Under the pieces are notes generated by a model. That model was not told the origin of the DNA. It worked only from the letters and a program-made list of their open reading frames with translations, and ran no database searches. Below, piece by piece: positions 36,019 through 46,108 of a stretch of DNA of 64,000 nt. This stretch comes from Vibrio fluminensis (GTDB lineage: Bacteria; Pseudomonadota; Gammaproteobacteria; Enterobacterales; Vibrionaceae). Both the position numbers and the translations under genes were made by a program. The DNA lies in the NCBI RefSeq assembly GCF_015278125.1, contig NZ_JADILO010000010.1:52549-116548 (forward strand), read 5' to 3'. Positions within the stretch are counted from its first letter, which is position 1, and the number at the start of each line of letters is the position of its first letter.

Positions 36019-37200
36019 ATGAAAGCACCGATTGTTATTATTGGTAGTGGCTTTGCGGCTTATCAGCTAGTTAAGACCGTGCGCCGTCTCGACGCCTCAA
36101 GCCCGATTCAAGTGTTTACTGCTGATGATGGCGCTGAATACAATAAGCCAGATCTTAGTCATGTGTTTAGTAAGCAGCAAACCGCACGGGATTTAGTGGT
36201 AAAAACGGCGCAAGAGTTTGCTCAGCAGCACAATATTGAACTCTTCAGCCATAGCTTGGTTGAACGTGTCGATACTCAAACACAACAAATTGTGGTGAAT
36301 GGCTGCACTTATCCGTACGCCAAATTGGTGTTTGCGACTGGGGCACAAGCCTTCGAGCCGCCAATGCTAGGTGATGCGGTGCAAGAAGTGATTACCTTAA
36401 ACTCGCTGCAAGAGTATCAAGCGGTTGAAGCAACATTAAGCTATGCGAAACGAGTTCTGGTCATCGGCGGCGGTTTGATTGGTGTCGAGCTTGCGATGGA
36501 TCTGGCGAGCAGTGGTAAAGAGGTGAGTATTGTCGAACCCAATACTCGCTTACTGGCAAACTTACTGCCCGAGTTTGTGGCGCTGCCTTTAGAGCATCAT
36601 CTTATTCAGCAAGGTATCAAGTTGCTGCTTAGCAGCAGTGTCTCAGAGATCAATTATGCTGATGGTGCTCAAGTGATGACTTTGAGCAATGGACAAAACA
36701 TTACCGCTGATGCGGTCATTTGTGCCGCAGGGTTGCGAGCCAATACCAAACTGGCAAGAGACGCGGGTATCACAATCAATCAAGGTATCTGCGTTAACCC
36801 TCAACTGCAAACTTCCGTAATCAATGTCTATGCCTTAGGCGATTGCGCTGAGATAGAAGGGAAGGTGCTTCCTTATCTGCAACCCATCGTTTTAAGCGCT
36901 AATGTACTGGCTAAACAGTTGCTGGGCGAGGAGGCACGGTTAGTATTGCCGCCAATGATGGTGAAAGTAAAAACGCCCAGTTATCCAATTCAATTGGCGG
37001 GCAGTTTCGCTCAAGTTGAGACTTGGAGTGTGCAGTTTTCTAAAGGCGGTATTGTTGCAAAAGCAGAAAATGCCAATAACCAGCTGACAGGTTTTGTTGT
37101 CAGTGGGGAACAAGTGACGCAAGCTTTCCCTTTGCTTAGAGAACTGTCTATATCAGCGTCTAAATCGGAATTGAAAGCAAATCAAGCGAGTTTAAATTAG
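36019..37200 (+). CDS. norW: NADH:flavorubredoxin reductase
   Basis: A 393-residue FAD-dependent pyridine nucleotide-disulphide family reductase that passes electrons from NADH to the rubredoxin domain of NorV. The FAD motif is IVIIGSGFAAYQLVK at residues 4-18; the NAD motif is RVLVIGGGLIGVELAMDLA (about 148-166); YALGDCAEIEG (about 274) is the second FAD block. AAGGGGGCGA precedes the start. It is the second gene of the norVW operon, followed by a DUF1971 gene 14 bp later. Confidence 0.94.
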   Translation: MKAPIVIIGSGFAAYQLVKTVRRLDASSPIQVFTADDGAEYNKPDLSHVFSKQQTARDLVVKTAQEFAQQHNIELFSHSLVERVDTQTQQIVVNGCTYPYAKLVFATGAQAFEPPMLGDAVQEVITLNSLQEYQAVEATLSYAKRVLVIGGGLIGVELAMDLASSGKEVSIVEPNTRLLANLLPEFVALPLEHHLIQQGIKLLLSSSVSEINYADGAQVMTLSNGQNITADAVICAAGLRANTKLARDAGITINQGICVNPQLQTSVINVYALGDCAEIEGKVLPYLQPIVLSANVLAKQLLGEEARLVLPPMMVKVKTPSYPIQLAGSFAQVETWSVQFSKGGIVAKAENANNQLTGFVVSGEQVTQAFPLLRELSISASKSELKANQASLN

Positions 37201-37214
37201 ATAAGGGGATCAAT

Positions 37215-37553
37215 ATGTCACATCTACGTATTCCACATGATTGGACGATTCAACGTTCGACGCCGTTCTTTACTAAAGCGACGGTACCTAGTGCATTGCT
37301 TACTCATCATAATACCGCTCAAGGTGTATTTGGTCAGCTATGTGTAATGGAAGGGCAAGTCACTTACTTTGGTTTTGCTGATGAGCATGCGACGGAGCCA
37401 GAAATGACCGTGGTAATTAATGCCGGGCAATTTGCCACTAGCCCGCCTCAGTACTGGCACCGTATTGAGTTGAGTGAAGACGCGCAGTTCAATATCAATT
37501 TTTGGTCGAATCAAGATAAGAGCGGTGAAGCGTTATTTCAAACTAAGAAATAG
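37215..37553 (+). CDS. DUF1971 (YeaR/TehB-N-like) cupin protein
   Basis: A 112-residue single-domain protein. The beta-rich cupin pattern is seen in QLCVMEGQVTYFGF, TVVINAGQFATSPPQYWHRIEL and FNINFW. DUF1971 relatives include E. coli YeaR, whose gene responds to nitrate, nitrite and NO. AAGGGG stands 9 bp before the start. It is the third gene of the norVW transcript and ends before a terminator, so a role in nitrosative stress is likely. The biochemical activity is unknown. Confidence 0.82.
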   Translation: MSHLRIPHDWTIQRSTPFFTKATVPSALLTHHNTAQGVFGQLCVMEGQVTYFGFADEHATEPEMTVVINAGQFATSPPQYWHRIELSEDAQFNINFWSNQDKSGEALFQTKK

Positions 37554-37629
37554 CGATACCTATAGTGATAACTAAAGCGATAGGTATTGAATCAGGTCTA
37601 TTTATCGGGAAAAAATGGCACCTAGAAAA

Positions 37630-37657
37630 AGCCCCTGAAATTCAGGGGCTTAATTTT
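37630..37657 (+). terminator. Terminator of the norVW operon
   Basis: AGCCCCTGA / TCAGGGGCT arms with a 3-nt loop, followed by TAATTTTA and preceded by an A-run; it may also serve the convergent ppsA gene. Confidence 0.82.
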
Positions 37658-37699
37658 ATGATTATCTACACTCTTTTTTGTATCAATGAGTGGGCGTGA

Positions 37700-40069
37700 T
37701 TATTGACCGACTTTACTCAATTTAAGCCAAGTATCGATGACGGTGTCTGGGTTTAATGATACCGAACTAATACCTTGCTCCATTAACCACTGAGCAAGAT
37801 CATCGTGATCCGATGGACCTTGACCACAAATACCGACATATTTGCCCGCTTTTGTGGCGGCATCAATGGCCATCTTCAACATGGCTTTAACCGCAGGGTT
37901 ACGCTCATCAAATAGATAGGCGACATCACCAGAGTCACGGTCTAAGCCAAGCGTAAGCTGAGTCATGTCGTTTGAACCAATGGAGAAGCCATCAAAGTGC
38001 TTAAGGAACTCTTCTGCTAAAATTGCGTTTGAAGGTAGCTCACACATCATGATTACTTTTAAGCCTTGGTCACCACGACGTAGGTCAAACTTACCCAGCA
38101 GATCGATAACCGAAGCGGCTTCGTCGGTCGTGCGTACAAATGGGATCATGATTTCGACGTTCTTCAAGCCCATGTCATTACGGACACGTTTGATCGCGCG
38201 GGTCTCTAACTCGAAGCACTCTTCAAAGTCTGGAGAGATGTATCGAGAAGCCCCACGGAAGCCCAGCATTGGATTCTCTTCGTGAGGTTCGTAATCTTTA
38301 CCGCCAATCAGGTTGCTGTATTCATTCGACTTAAAATCTGACATACGCACGATAACGCGTTTAGGCCAAAACGCAGACGCGATAGTCGCAATACCCTCGG
38401 TCAGCTTACTCACGTAAAAATCGACAGGGTCTTTGTAGCCACGAATGCGTTGGCTGATCTCTGCTTTTAGCTCGTCGCTTTGTGCATCGAAGTTAAGCAA
38501 TGCTTTCGGGTGGATACCAATCATCTTATTGATGATAAATTCTAAACGCGCAAGACCCACACCTTCATTTGGGATCTGAGCAAAATCGAATGCTCGGTCT
38601 GGGTTACCCACGTTCATCATCACTTTGGTTGGCAGCAGTGGCAGTTCGTCGACCGATGAGCGCTTAACCGCAAAGTCCAATTCACCTTGATAAACATAAC
38701 CCGTTTCACCTTCCGCACAGGATACCGTCACCGTTGAACCATCGGCTAATAGCTCTGTCGCATTGCCGCAACCAACGATAGCAGGAATACCCAATTCGCG
38801 AGCAATGATGGCTGCGTGACAAGTACGGCCGCCACGATTAGTGACAATGGCAGAGGCTTTTTTCATTACCGGTTCCCAGTCTGGGTCGGTCATGTCGGTA
38901 ACCAATACATCGCCATCTTGAACCAGTGACATTTGATCAAGTGAATCGACGAGGCGCACAGGACCACTGCCGATACGTTGCCCAATCGCACGGCCTTCCA
39001 GTAGTACGTCAGCTTTGTTGTTTAGCTCGTAACGCTCAATCACGTTTTGGTTGCTCTGCGAACATACGGTTTCAGGGCGAGCTTGCACAATGTAAAGCTG
39101 GCCATCGATACCATCTTTTGCCCACTCAATATCCATCGGACGCTGGTAGTGCTTCTCGATGATCATCGCTTGTTTGGCAAGTTCTTTGATCTCTTCATCG
39201 TTGAGTGAAAATTGGTTGCGCTCTTGCTCATCGGTGTCGATGATTTCCACTTGCTTACCAATTTCCGGGTTTGGCGAGTAGATCATTTTGATCTGTTTCG
39301 ATCCGAAGGTCTTTTTTACAATCGGATGCTGACCCGCTTCAAGCATTGGTTTGTGAACGTAGAACTCATCTGGGTTCACCGCGCCTTGAACTACCATTTC
39401 ACCTAAGCCCCATGAAGAGGTGATGAATACCACTTGGTCAAAGCCGGACTCGGTATCTAGCGTAAACATTACCCCAGAAGAGGCTTTATCAGATCGAACC
39501 ATGCATTGGATACCTGCTGAAAGCGAGATACCACGATGGTTAAAACCTTGGTGGACACGGTATGAAATCGCACGGTCATTAAACAGCGATGCATACACGT
39601 GTTTGGTCGCTTCTAATACCGCGTCGATACCTTTAACGTTGAGGAAGGTTTCTTGCTGACCAGCAAATGAAGCGTCTGGTAAGTCTTCTGCTGTTGCAGA
39701 TGAGCGAACTGCAACCGACATTTCAGGCTTGCCGGCTGTCAGTTCCTCATAATTTGTACGAATATCTTGTTCTAAATCGACTGGGAAAGGGGCATCTAAC
39801 ACCCATTGGCGAATTTGCGCACCGGTTTTGCGTAGCGCGTCAACGTCACTCACGTCGAGTTCATCCAGTAATTGGTGAATACGATCGTCAAGACCGTCAT
39901 GGTCAAGGAATTGGTTAAAGGCATAGGAGGTCGTCGCGAATCCGTTAGGAACGGAAACACCCGCTTTCGAGAGGTTGGAAACCATCTCACCCAGCGAGGC
40001 ATTTTTGCCACCAACCTTATCAACATCTTCCATGGATAGGCCATTAAACCATAGGGTATTGTTTTGCAT
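37700..40069 (-). CDS. ppsA: Phosphoenolpyruvate synthase
   Basis: A 789-residue enzyme that converts pyruvate, ATP and water to PEP, AMP and phosphate for gluconeogenesis. The N-terminal ATP-grasp domain has [11 protein letters not shown] and [26 protein letters not shown]. The mobile phosphohistidine domain has [21 protein letters not shown] (His near 420), with the control Thr just before it. The C-terminal PEP-binding barrel has [21 protein letters not shown] and the catalytic Cys in [14 protein letters not shown] precedes the ATG. It is divergent from its regulator ppsR. Confidence 0.96.
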   Translation of the reverse strand: MQNNTLWFNGLSMEDVDKVGGKNASLGEMVSNLSKAGVSVPNGFATTSYAFNQFLDHDGLDDRIHQLLDELDVSDVDALRKTGAQIRQWVLDAPFPVDLEQDIRTNYEELTAGKPEMSVAVRSSATAEDLPDASFAGQQETFLNVKGIDAVLEATKHVYASLFNDRAISYRVHQGFNHRGISLSAGIQCMVRSDKASSGVMFTLDTESGFDQVVFITSSWGLGEMVVQGAVNPDEFYVHKPMLEAGQHPIVKKTFGSKQIKMIYSPNPEIGKQVEIIDTDEQERNQFSLNDEEIKELAKQAMIIEKHYQRPMDIEWAKDGIDGQLYIVQARPETVCSQSNQNVIERYELNNKADVLLEGRAIGQRIGSGPVRLVDSLDQMSLVQDGDVLVTDMTDPDWEPVMKKASAIVTNRGGRTCHAAIIARELGIPAIVGCGNATELLADGSTVTVSCAEGETGYVYQGELDFAVKRSSVDELPLLPTKVMMNVGNPDRAFDFAQIPNEGVGLARLEFIINKMIGIHPKALLNFDAQSDELKAEISQRIRGYKDPVDFYVSKLTEGIATIASAFWPKRVIVRMSDFKSNEYSNLIGGKDYEPHEENPMLGFRGASRYISPDFEECFELETRAIKRVRNDMGLKNVEIMIPFVRTTDEAASVIDLLGKFDLRRGDQGLKVIMMCELPSNAILAEEFLKHFDGFSIGSNDMTQLTLGLDRDSGDVAYLFDERNPAVKAMLKMAIDAATKAGKYVGICGQGPSDHDDLAQWLMEQGISSVSLNPDTVIDTWLKLSKVGQ

Positions 40070-40245
40070 GTCTTTCTCCAGAATGCAGCATTTTGTGTAG
40101 GGGTTTTATGGCAAACGTTTACGTGAGATCTCAAAAAATTTTTAACAGATTTTCAAAGCTGTGCTCAGCGTAATAGTCTGCTCGGGTTATTTATTTGTAT
40201 TATGGGGCTATCCTAATCAAATAATTTTGAAAGTTTAAATAAAAC

Positions 40246-41079
40246 ATGCAAATTAATAGTCAAAGTCGTGATGTATTCTATGTTTCTGATGGAACCGCCA
40301 TAACATGTGAGACCTTAGGGCATGTTGTTCTGGGTCAATTTCCTTTCAAAGCAAATGAAAAAACTTTCCCCTTTATAGAAAGTGAAGAAAAGTTGACAAA
40401 TTTGTTAAAAGAAATCCAGTGCTCATATCAAAAAAACGGTGAAAAGCCGTTAGTTTTTTTCTCTATTGTATTGCCTGAACTAAAGGCAATGCTGCTGGAA
40501 TCTCCCGCTCATTGCTATGATGTGATCGAGAGCATGGTGCAGCGAGTGCAGAACGATACCAATTTAATGCCTGAGCCAAAGTTGCAGCGTTCGCGCAGTG
40601 TCAGCAAAGATTCAGAGACTTACTTTGACCGTATTGCGGCAATTGAATACACCTTGGCACACGATGATGGCATCACCCTAAAAGGGTTAGAAAAGGCCGA
40701 TATCATTTTGCTGGGTGTTTCTCGCAGCGGTAAGACCCCAACGAGTTTATATATGGCAATGCAGTTTGGTTTGCGCGTAGTGAATTATCCCTTTATCGAA
40801 GAGGACATCCGTCGCCTTCGCCTATTACCTGAGTTTGAAATTCACCGCCACAAACTGTTTGGCTTAACCATCGATCCTGAGCGTTTAACGCAAATTCGTG
40901 AAAATCGTTTAGCGGGCAGCGACTACGCCAGCAGTGAGCAATGTTTAGCGGAGCTTGCCAGCGTTGAGGCTCTGTTCCGCCGTGAGGCGATTCCCTATAT
41001 CAATACATCGGCACTGTCGGTTGAAGAGATCTCGACTCGTATTCTTGAGAAGTCAGGTCTGAGAAGGCGCTTGCTATAG
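40246..41079 (+). CDS. ppsR: PEP synthase regulatory kinase/pyrophosphorylase
   Basis: A 277-residue DUF299-family bifunctional protein that inactivates PpsA by ADP-dependent phosphorylation of a Thr next to the catalytic His and reactivates it by phosphorolysis. The P-loop is [18 protein letters not shown] (about 154-171). The N-terminal [20 protein letters not shown] is family typical. It sits divergent to ppsA as in other gamma-proteobacteria. The ribosome site is weak (AAATAAAAC), so translation may be low. Confidence 0.93.
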   Translation: MQINSQSRDVFYVSDGTAITCETLGHVVLGQFPFKANEKTFPFIESEEKLTNLLKEIQCSYQKNGEKPLVFFSIVLPELKAMLLESPAHCYDVIESMVQRVQNDTNLMPEPKLQRSRSVSKDSETYFDRIAAIEYTLAHDDGITLKGLEKADIILLGVSRSGKTPTSLYMAMQFGLRVVNYPFIEEDIRRLRLLPEFEIHRHKLFGLTIDPERLTQIRENRLAGSDYASSEQCLAELASVEALFRREAIPYINTSALSVEEISTRILEKSGLRRRLL

Positions 41080-41212
41080 AGCTAACTCACTTTATTTGAG
41101 TATTGATGCATATGTAATGCTGTTTATTTTGCGAGTCATATCATGTCAGTTGTTCCCTTTCTCTCGGAGCGGATTGTTAAAGTTAAGCGATGAGAAAAGT
41201 GGAGAAAACTTA

Positions 41213-41644
41213 ATGAAAAAAGCGCTGTTGGTTTCGATATCGATAGGGTTTGTACTGTTGGTGGTGGTAGGGCGTCAGCAAGGTTGGTTTGGTTCAGGTA
41301 ATCCAGAGTCCTTTCCGAAACTACCTGAAGAGGCAGATTTTGAAGTTTCGCAGGAATTTGATGGGCAATGGCAAGGACGTCGTATTGACGTAACTGGCAA
41401 TAATCTTTGTGAGCGCACCACGATGGCAGGCACAGTGAAAAATGGATTTGCCAAATTAGTTCTGACCTATAACGGAACGCTATTGCAGGGTTGGATAGAT
41501 ACGCAAGGCAATTTGCAACTGTATGCCAATAACCGTCAGTGGGACTATCGGTTTTCAGCGCAAGTTGTGGCCAACCAGATTGAGGGACGTTGGTTTTTGA
41601 CTAATGGTCCGTGCAAAGGGATTTGGATGATGCGTCGCCAGTGA
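41213..41644 (+). CDS. Small membrane-anchored or exported protein of unknown function
   Basis: A 143-residue protein. One hydrophobic segment near the N-terminus (KKALLVSISIGFVLLVVVG) is either a signal or an anchor. The rest is a beta-rich domain with EFDGQWQGRRIDVTGNNLCERTTMAGTV and IEGRWFLTNGPCKGIWMMRR, whose two cysteines may form a disulphide in the periplasm. The start at 41213 has GGAG 9 bp upstream; a longer frame from 41096 has no ribosome site. It follows ppsR by 133 bp. I do not recognise the family. Confidence 0.65.
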   Translation: MKKALLVSISIGFVLLVVVGRQQGWFGSGNPESFPKLPEEADFEVSQEFDGQWQGRRIDVTGNNLCERTTMAGTVKNGFAKLVLTYNGTLLQGWIDTQGNLQLYANNRQWDYRFSAQVVANQIEGRWFLTNGPCKGIWMMRRQ

Positions 41645-41744
41645 TTTTTTTCTCAATAATGGCTAATCTTATACAGCGGCTTAAAAGTAAATGCTCTTAA
41701 CAAAGTTCGCATGAATTGTATTAGGTTTGAAGTGAAGTGGGATA

Positions 41745-43172
41745 ATGGAGAAAGTTGTTGATTTGAACCTTTGGCAAAAGGCTCATGTTAAATCACAAGC
41801 GGAGTTGAATGCTTTATTCGATGAAATGAGTGCGCTTTATCAAGCAGATTCTTATGCAAACATTGCTTTAAGACGTGCCTTGTTGGAGAGACTCAAATTA
41901 GCCCTGCTTCGCTTTCAACCTCAGTTAGAGCAAGCTCTAAGCGATGACTACGGTTATCGTAGTGATTTTGATAGTGTTATTTGTGATTTACTACCTGCAA
42001 TAGAGCATATCAACTACACCAGTAAACATCTTGGGAAGTGGATGAAAGCGTCTAAGCGTCGAGCAGGCTTGATGTTGACGCCATCAAAACTCGAAGTGAT
42101 CTATCAACCTTTAGGTGTGGTTGGTGTCGTTGTTCCTTGGAATTTCCCGATATTTCTGAGCATTGGACCAATAGCGACGGCTCTCGCTGCGGGTAACCGA
42201 GTGATGGTGAAATTGAGTGAGCACACACCCCATACCAATCAGGTTTTAACTCAGGTATTTTCTGAAGTCGATAATCATGTTTATGTCGTGGAAGGGGATG
42301 TGGAAATTGCCCAGTATTTTTCGCAGCTACCGTTTGACCACTTACTTTTTACTGGCTCCACGAAGGTCGGTAAATTGGTGGCACAGGAAGCCGCCAAAAA
42401 CCTCACTCCAGTGACGCTAGAACTGGGAGGCAAGTCGCCAGTGATCATTGCGCCAGATGCGGATATCTATAAATCAGTGGATGCCATTTTGATGGGTAAA
42501 TCGATTAACGCTGGCCAAATTTGTGTTGCTCCTGACTACGTTTTGTTACCTGAGGACAAACAAAAAACGTTTATTGAATATTACTTACAGCGCTTCTCGG
42601 AATTATTTATCGAGTCATGTCAGCCTTTAACTAAAGTGATTAATCAGACTCAATTTGATCGCCTGAACAGTTATCTGGAAGATGCGCAAGAGAAGGGAGC
42701 AAATATCCATACTATTGAGGCAAAAGCCCAAGATCGCGTCTTGTTGCCTCATCTGATCACTAATTTAACGGACAGTATGTTAGTGATGAAAGAAGAGATT
42801 TTTGGGCCTATTTTACCCGTGATTGGTTATCGGCATATACATCAAGTGTTTGAGTATATTGAGAACAAGCCAAGACCATTGGCGCTCTATTTGATGAGTA
42901 ACGATAGAGCCTTGATTGAGCAGGTAAAGAAGCAAACTCATAGTGGCGGTTTGTGTATCAACGATACATTACTGCATGTTTCAGCCAAAGATGCACCATT
43001 TGGAGGTATCGGTCAGGCAGGGATGGGCCACTATCATGGCATTGAGGGGTTTCGTACCTTCTCAAAAGCCAAAACCGTACTCACTACTCCCTCATGGCTA
43101 CCTCGTAGTCGCTTGCTTTTAAAGCATCAAAGTTACTTAAAGCAGCTAATGTCGACGTTTTTTCTACGTTAG
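41745..43172 (+). CDS. Coniferyl aldehyde dehydrogenase-type aldehyde dehydrogenase
   Basis: A 475-residue NAD(P)-dependent class 3-like aldehyde dehydrogenase. VVPWNFPIFLSIGPIATALAAGN binds the cofactor, FTGSTKVGKLV is the Rossmann loop, LELGGKSP carries the general-base Glu (about 228), and NAGQICVAPDYVLL carries the catalytic Cys (about 262). The C-terminus SYLKQLMSTFFLR is hydrophobic, as in membrane-associated ALDH3-type enzymes. The overall pattern fits the coniferyl aldehyde dehydrogenase group; true substrates are probably medium-chain or aromatic aldehydes. It is a single gene with its own terminator. Confidence 0.85.
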   Translation: MEKVVDLNLWQKAHVKSQAELNALFDEMSALYQADSYANIALRRALLERLKLALLRFQPQLEQALSDDYGYRSDFDSVICDLLPAIEHINYTSKHLGKWMKASKRRAGLMLTPSKLEVIYQPLGVVGVVVPWNFPIFLSIGPIATALAAGNRVMVKLSEHTPHTNQVLTQVFSEVDNHVYVVEGDVEIAQYFSQLPFDHLLFTGSTKVGKLVAQEAAKNLTPVTLELGGKSPVIIAPDADIYKSVDAILMGKSINAGQICVAPDYVLLPEDKQKTFIEYYLQRFSELFIESCQPLTKVINQTQFDRLNSYLEDAQEKGANIHTIEAKAQDRVLLPHLITNLTDSMLVMKEEIFGPILPVIGYRHIHQVFEYIENKPRPLALYLMSNDRALIEQVKKQTHSGGLCINDTLLHVSAKDAPFGGIGQAGMGHYHGIEGFRTFSKAKTVLTTPSWLPRSRLLLKHQSYLKQLMSTFFLR

Positions 43173-43206
43173 TGTTCTTGAAGTACCGCACGCAAGTATC
43201 GCGATA

Positions 43207-43234
43207 AAAAAACAGACCCAAATGGGTCTGTTTT
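43207..43234. terminator. Bidirectional terminator between ALDH and secF
   Basis: AAAACAGACCCA-AA-TGGGTCTGTTTT is a near-perfect palindrome with A and T flanks; it ends both convergent transcripts. Confidence 0.85.
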
Positions 43235-43287
43235 GCTTAGCACTTTATCGTATTTTTTGAGGCTGACTTTACTGGCAGTTAGACTGT

Positions 43288-44184
43288 TTATGGCGCGTCT
43301 GAAATAGGCACTGGTGCGTAGTGTTGCGGACCTAGTTTTGCTACTTCAGGAATAATTGTCGCAATAGTCATGGTGGACCATGTACCCGCAACGATACCGA
43401 TAAACATTGTGACTGAGAATCCGTAAAGCGGCTCACCACCAAGTAACCATAGAGAGATAACAGAGATTAACGTAGTCCCTGACGTGATTAAGGTACGAGA
43501 TAGGGTATTAAGGATCGCTTGGTTGTTTAGCTCAGCGATCGGTAATTTCACGTTGGCCTTAAGTAGCTCTCGGATACGGTCAGAGATGATGATCGAGTCA
43601 TTAAGCGAGTAACCCAATACCGCCAATAGTGCTGCCAGTACGGTTAAATTAAACTCCAGTCCGGTTAAGGCAAAGAAACCGAGTAGAATAAACACGTCAT
43701 GCATTAGCGCAAGGAGTGCACCAGAAGCTAGGCGCCACTCAAAGCGGAAGCTTAGGTAAGCCAGGATCACTAGCAGTGTGATCAAAACAGCCAAGCCACC
43801 TTGCTCCGCTAGCTCTTGGCCAACCTGTGGACCGACTAAACTGACGTTAATCATCTCCACTTTATTTGAGAAGCTCTCTAGTAGCGAGCGTATTTCAGGT
43901 TGTTGTTCAAGGTTCTCTGGCGCTGCGTAACGAAGCATCCATTGGCCTTGATCGCCTGTTGCTACCACGGAAACTGGTTGGTGTAGGGCCGCTTCAAGCT
44001 TACTTTGAATTTGCGGCGCGGTAAGTGTGTTATCCAAACGGACTTCGCTGATCATACCGCCAGTGAAATCGAGGCCAAAGTTTAGGCCTTTGGTCATAAG
44101 AGCAAAGACTGAAACAATGATCAGCAAGCATGAAAGTAGGCTGCCTGCGTGACGCAATTTGGTTAATTTGTTTAATTTATTCAT
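43288..44184 (-). CDS. secF2: Protein translocase subunit SecF, second copy type
   Basis: A 298-residue membrane protein with six helices. The SecF signature FGLDFTGGMISEVRLD follows the first helix (about 32-47), and AVLGYSLNDSIIISDRIREL marks the fourth-fifth helix region used for ion coupling. It works with SecD to pull exported proteins through SecYEG using an ion gradient. Its start is 2 bp from the secD stop. No yajC or tgt is next to it; instead vemP precedes secD, the mark of the Vibrio secDF2 operon. Confidence 0.92.
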   Translation of the reverse strand: MNKLNKLTKLRHAGSLLSCLLIIVSVFALMTKGLNFGLDFTGGMISEVRLDNTLTAPQIQSKLEAALHQPVSVVATGDQGQWMLRYAAPENLEQQPEIRSLLESFSNKVEMINVSLVGPQVGQELAEQGGLAVLITLLVILAYLSFRFEWRLASGALLALMHDVFILLGFFALTGLEFNLTVLAALLAVLGYSLNDSIIISDRIRELLKANVKLPIAELNNQAILNTLSRTLITSGTTLISVISLWLLGGEPLYGFSVTMFIGIVAGTWSTMTIATIIPEVAKLGPQHYAPVPISDAP

Positions 44185-44186
44185 AA

Positions 44187-46007
44187 TTATACTCTCACAC
44201 CGCGACGTGAATCTTTACCCCAAATAATGTTGATCACTGCGCGTGAAGCGAAAATACCAGTGAACATACTGGTCAATAGACCAAGTCCAAGCGTCAGAGC
44301 AAAGCCTTGAATTGGACCATTACCGATCGCGTACAAGGTTGCCGCTGAGATCAGTGTTGTGATGTTGGAGTCGAGGATAGTGGCAAAAGCACTACTAAAG
44401 CCAAGGTCAATGGATTGCGCCATGCTACGACCTTCGCGCAGTTTCTCTTTGATACGTTCAAAGATTAGTACGTTGGTATCGACGGCCATACCGATTGTTA
44501 GAACTAAACCAGCAATACCCGGCAGGGTTAATACCGCACCTGGCAGTAAAGCAATCAAGCCCAGCAGCATCACCATATTGATAAGCAGTGCAGCGTTTGC
44601 AACCCAACCGAGTTTGCGATACCAAACGGCCATAAATAGCAAAGTAAGGCTTAAGCCAAGTGCTAATGCAGCGAAGCCATTTTCAATGTTTTCAGCACCA
44701 AGAGATGGACCAATGGTACGTTCTTCTACGATAGTCACTGGCGCAGTTAGCGAGCCTGCACGCAATAGTAAAGCGAGATCTTGTGCATCATTAAGCTGGC
44801 CGACGCCGGTGATTCTAAAGCGGTTTCCTAGCTGAGACTGAATGGTTGCGATACTAATGATGGTGTTTGATTGCTCAACATTACCTTCAGCGTCACGGCT
44901 GTATTCACTGTAGCCAGTCGCCATTGGTTTACCAATGTGTTTACCTGAGAAGTCCGACATCATATGACCGCCAGTGGAATCTAACGAAATGTTAACTTCT
45001 GGCATGCCCATTTCGCCCATTCCAGCACGGGCATCAACAATGTGTTCACCAGTTAGGACAGGTTTACGTACCACGTGCACCGGACGACCATCTTGGTCAG
45101 GAATCATAATGGTGTTGATTGCGCGCTCAGGTTTTACTTCATAGAAAGCCAAACTTGCGGTTGCACCGATTACATTTTTCGCCGCAGCTGGATCTTGAAC
45201 GCCTGGCAGCTCGATACGAATACGGTGTTCACCTTGGCGTTGAACCGCAGCTTCAGTGATGCCTAGCTCTTCGATACGGCTACGCATCGTCTGCAAGTTT
45301 TGTTGCACAGTTAGGCTGGTTAGCGTTTGCTTTTCTGAATCAGTCAGCGCCATCTCTAAGCCATTGTCGCCTTCACCGCGTACTTGCCATTGAGGGTATT
45401 GCTCACGGACAAATTGACGAATGGTTGTGATTGCTTCTTCTGTCGGTGCTTTGATGTTCAAGCCAGAATCACGATTTGTTTCCACACGAACACCGCGTAA
45501 ACGCTCTTGACGCGCGTAATCTTTGATCGCTTCTTCGGCTTGTTGTGCATGAGAGCGAAATACTTCGTTCATATCCACATCAAGTAAAAACTGGACACCA
45601 CCACGAAGGTCAAGACCCAATTTGATTGGCTTAAAGCCCATTTCAAGTAACCAAGCCGGAGCGGCTGGAACCATCGCTAGCGTTACCACGTCATCTTCAG
45701 GGGTAAAGTCAGCCAAAAATGTTTTGGCGTGGTTTTGATCTGCTGCATCATCTAAAACGACGGTGGTTTCACCATCACTCTGGTCGATACGCTTAACTGC
45801 CATACCATGCGCTTCAAGTTGTTGTTTAACGGTAACAACAGGCAATGGGCTATTTTCGTGGTTAATAATAACGGCTGCGTCTTCACCAAACCAAGAGGGT
45901 AAGGCACTCAGCAGCATGATAATGATTGTGGTTACAAGAACCACGTACTTCCATGCTGAGTAATGATTCAGCACGGTACGATTCGTTTTTTTTGTACGCA
46001 TAAACAT
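44187..46007 (-). CDS. secD2: Protein translocase subunit SecD, second copy type
   Basis: A 606-residue membrane protein: first helix at about 13-33 (VVLVTTIIIMLLSALPSWF after a basic start), a large periplasmic P1 head with LGLDLRGGVQFLLDVDM and ELPGVQDPAAAKNVIGATA, then five helices with LTIGMAVDTNVLIFERIKEKLREG. The start is taken at ATG 46007; TTG 46022 and ATG 46001 are alternatives. The likely ribosome site AAAGAGA is partly paired in a hairpin. Together with vemP upstream this identifies the regulated secDF2 copy of Vibrio. Confidence 0.92.
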   Translation of the reverse strand: MFMRTKKTNRTVLNHYSAWKYVVLVTTIIIMLLSALPSWFGEDAAVIINHENSPLPVVTVKQQLEAHGMAVKRIDQSDGETTVVLDDAADQNHAKTFLADFTPEDDVVTLAMVPAAPAWLLEMGFKPIKLGLDLRGGVQFLLDVDMNEVFRSHAQQAEEAIKDYARQERLRGVRVETNRDSGLNIKAPTEEAITTIRQFVREQYPQWQVRGEGDNGLEMALTDSEKQTLTSLTVQQNLQTMRSRIEELGITEAAVQRQGEHRIRIELPGVQDPAAAKNVIGATASLAFYEVKPERAINTIMIPDQDGRPVHVVRKPVLTGEHIVDARAGMGEMGMPEVNISLDSTGGHMMSDFSGKHIGKPMATGYSEYSRDAEGNVEQSNTIISIATIQSQLGNRFRITGVGQLNDAQDLALLLRAGSLTAPVTIVEERTIGPSLGAENIENGFAALALGLSLTLLFMAVWYRKLGWVANAALLINMVMLLGLIALLPGAVLTLPGIAGLVLTIGMAVDTNVLIFERIKEKLREGRSMAQSIDLGFSSAFATILDSNITTLISAATLYAIGNGPIQGFALTLGLGLLTSMFTGIFASRAVINIIWGKDSRRGVRV

Positions 46008-46014
46008 TGGTCTC

Positions 46015-46088
46015 TTTGGCAAACGCCAAATGATTAAATTGATGCTATGCGTTTTTTACGCACAGCAAAACGCTCGTTCATAAACGAG
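46015..46088 (-). promoter_or_regulatory. Three stem-loops between vemP and secD2
   Basis: On the minus-strand transcript there are three hairpins: CTCGTT/AACGAG (46073-46088), GCTGTGCGT/ACGCATAGC (46044-46066) and TTTGGC/GCCAAA (46015-46030). The last one pairs the 5' part of the secD2 ribosome site AAAGAGA. In V. alginolyticus a structure here hides the secD2 ribosome site until a ribosome stalls on vemP. The sequence fits that switch. Confidence 0.7.
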
Positions 46089-46108
46089 GAGCAATAAATA
46101 GAGAAATG

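Noticed and set aside
44359..44835. 158-codon rightward frame opposite secD
   Set aside because: Low-complexity Ser/Pro/Lys-rich translation with no family pattern; it is the mirror of a conserved membrane gene.
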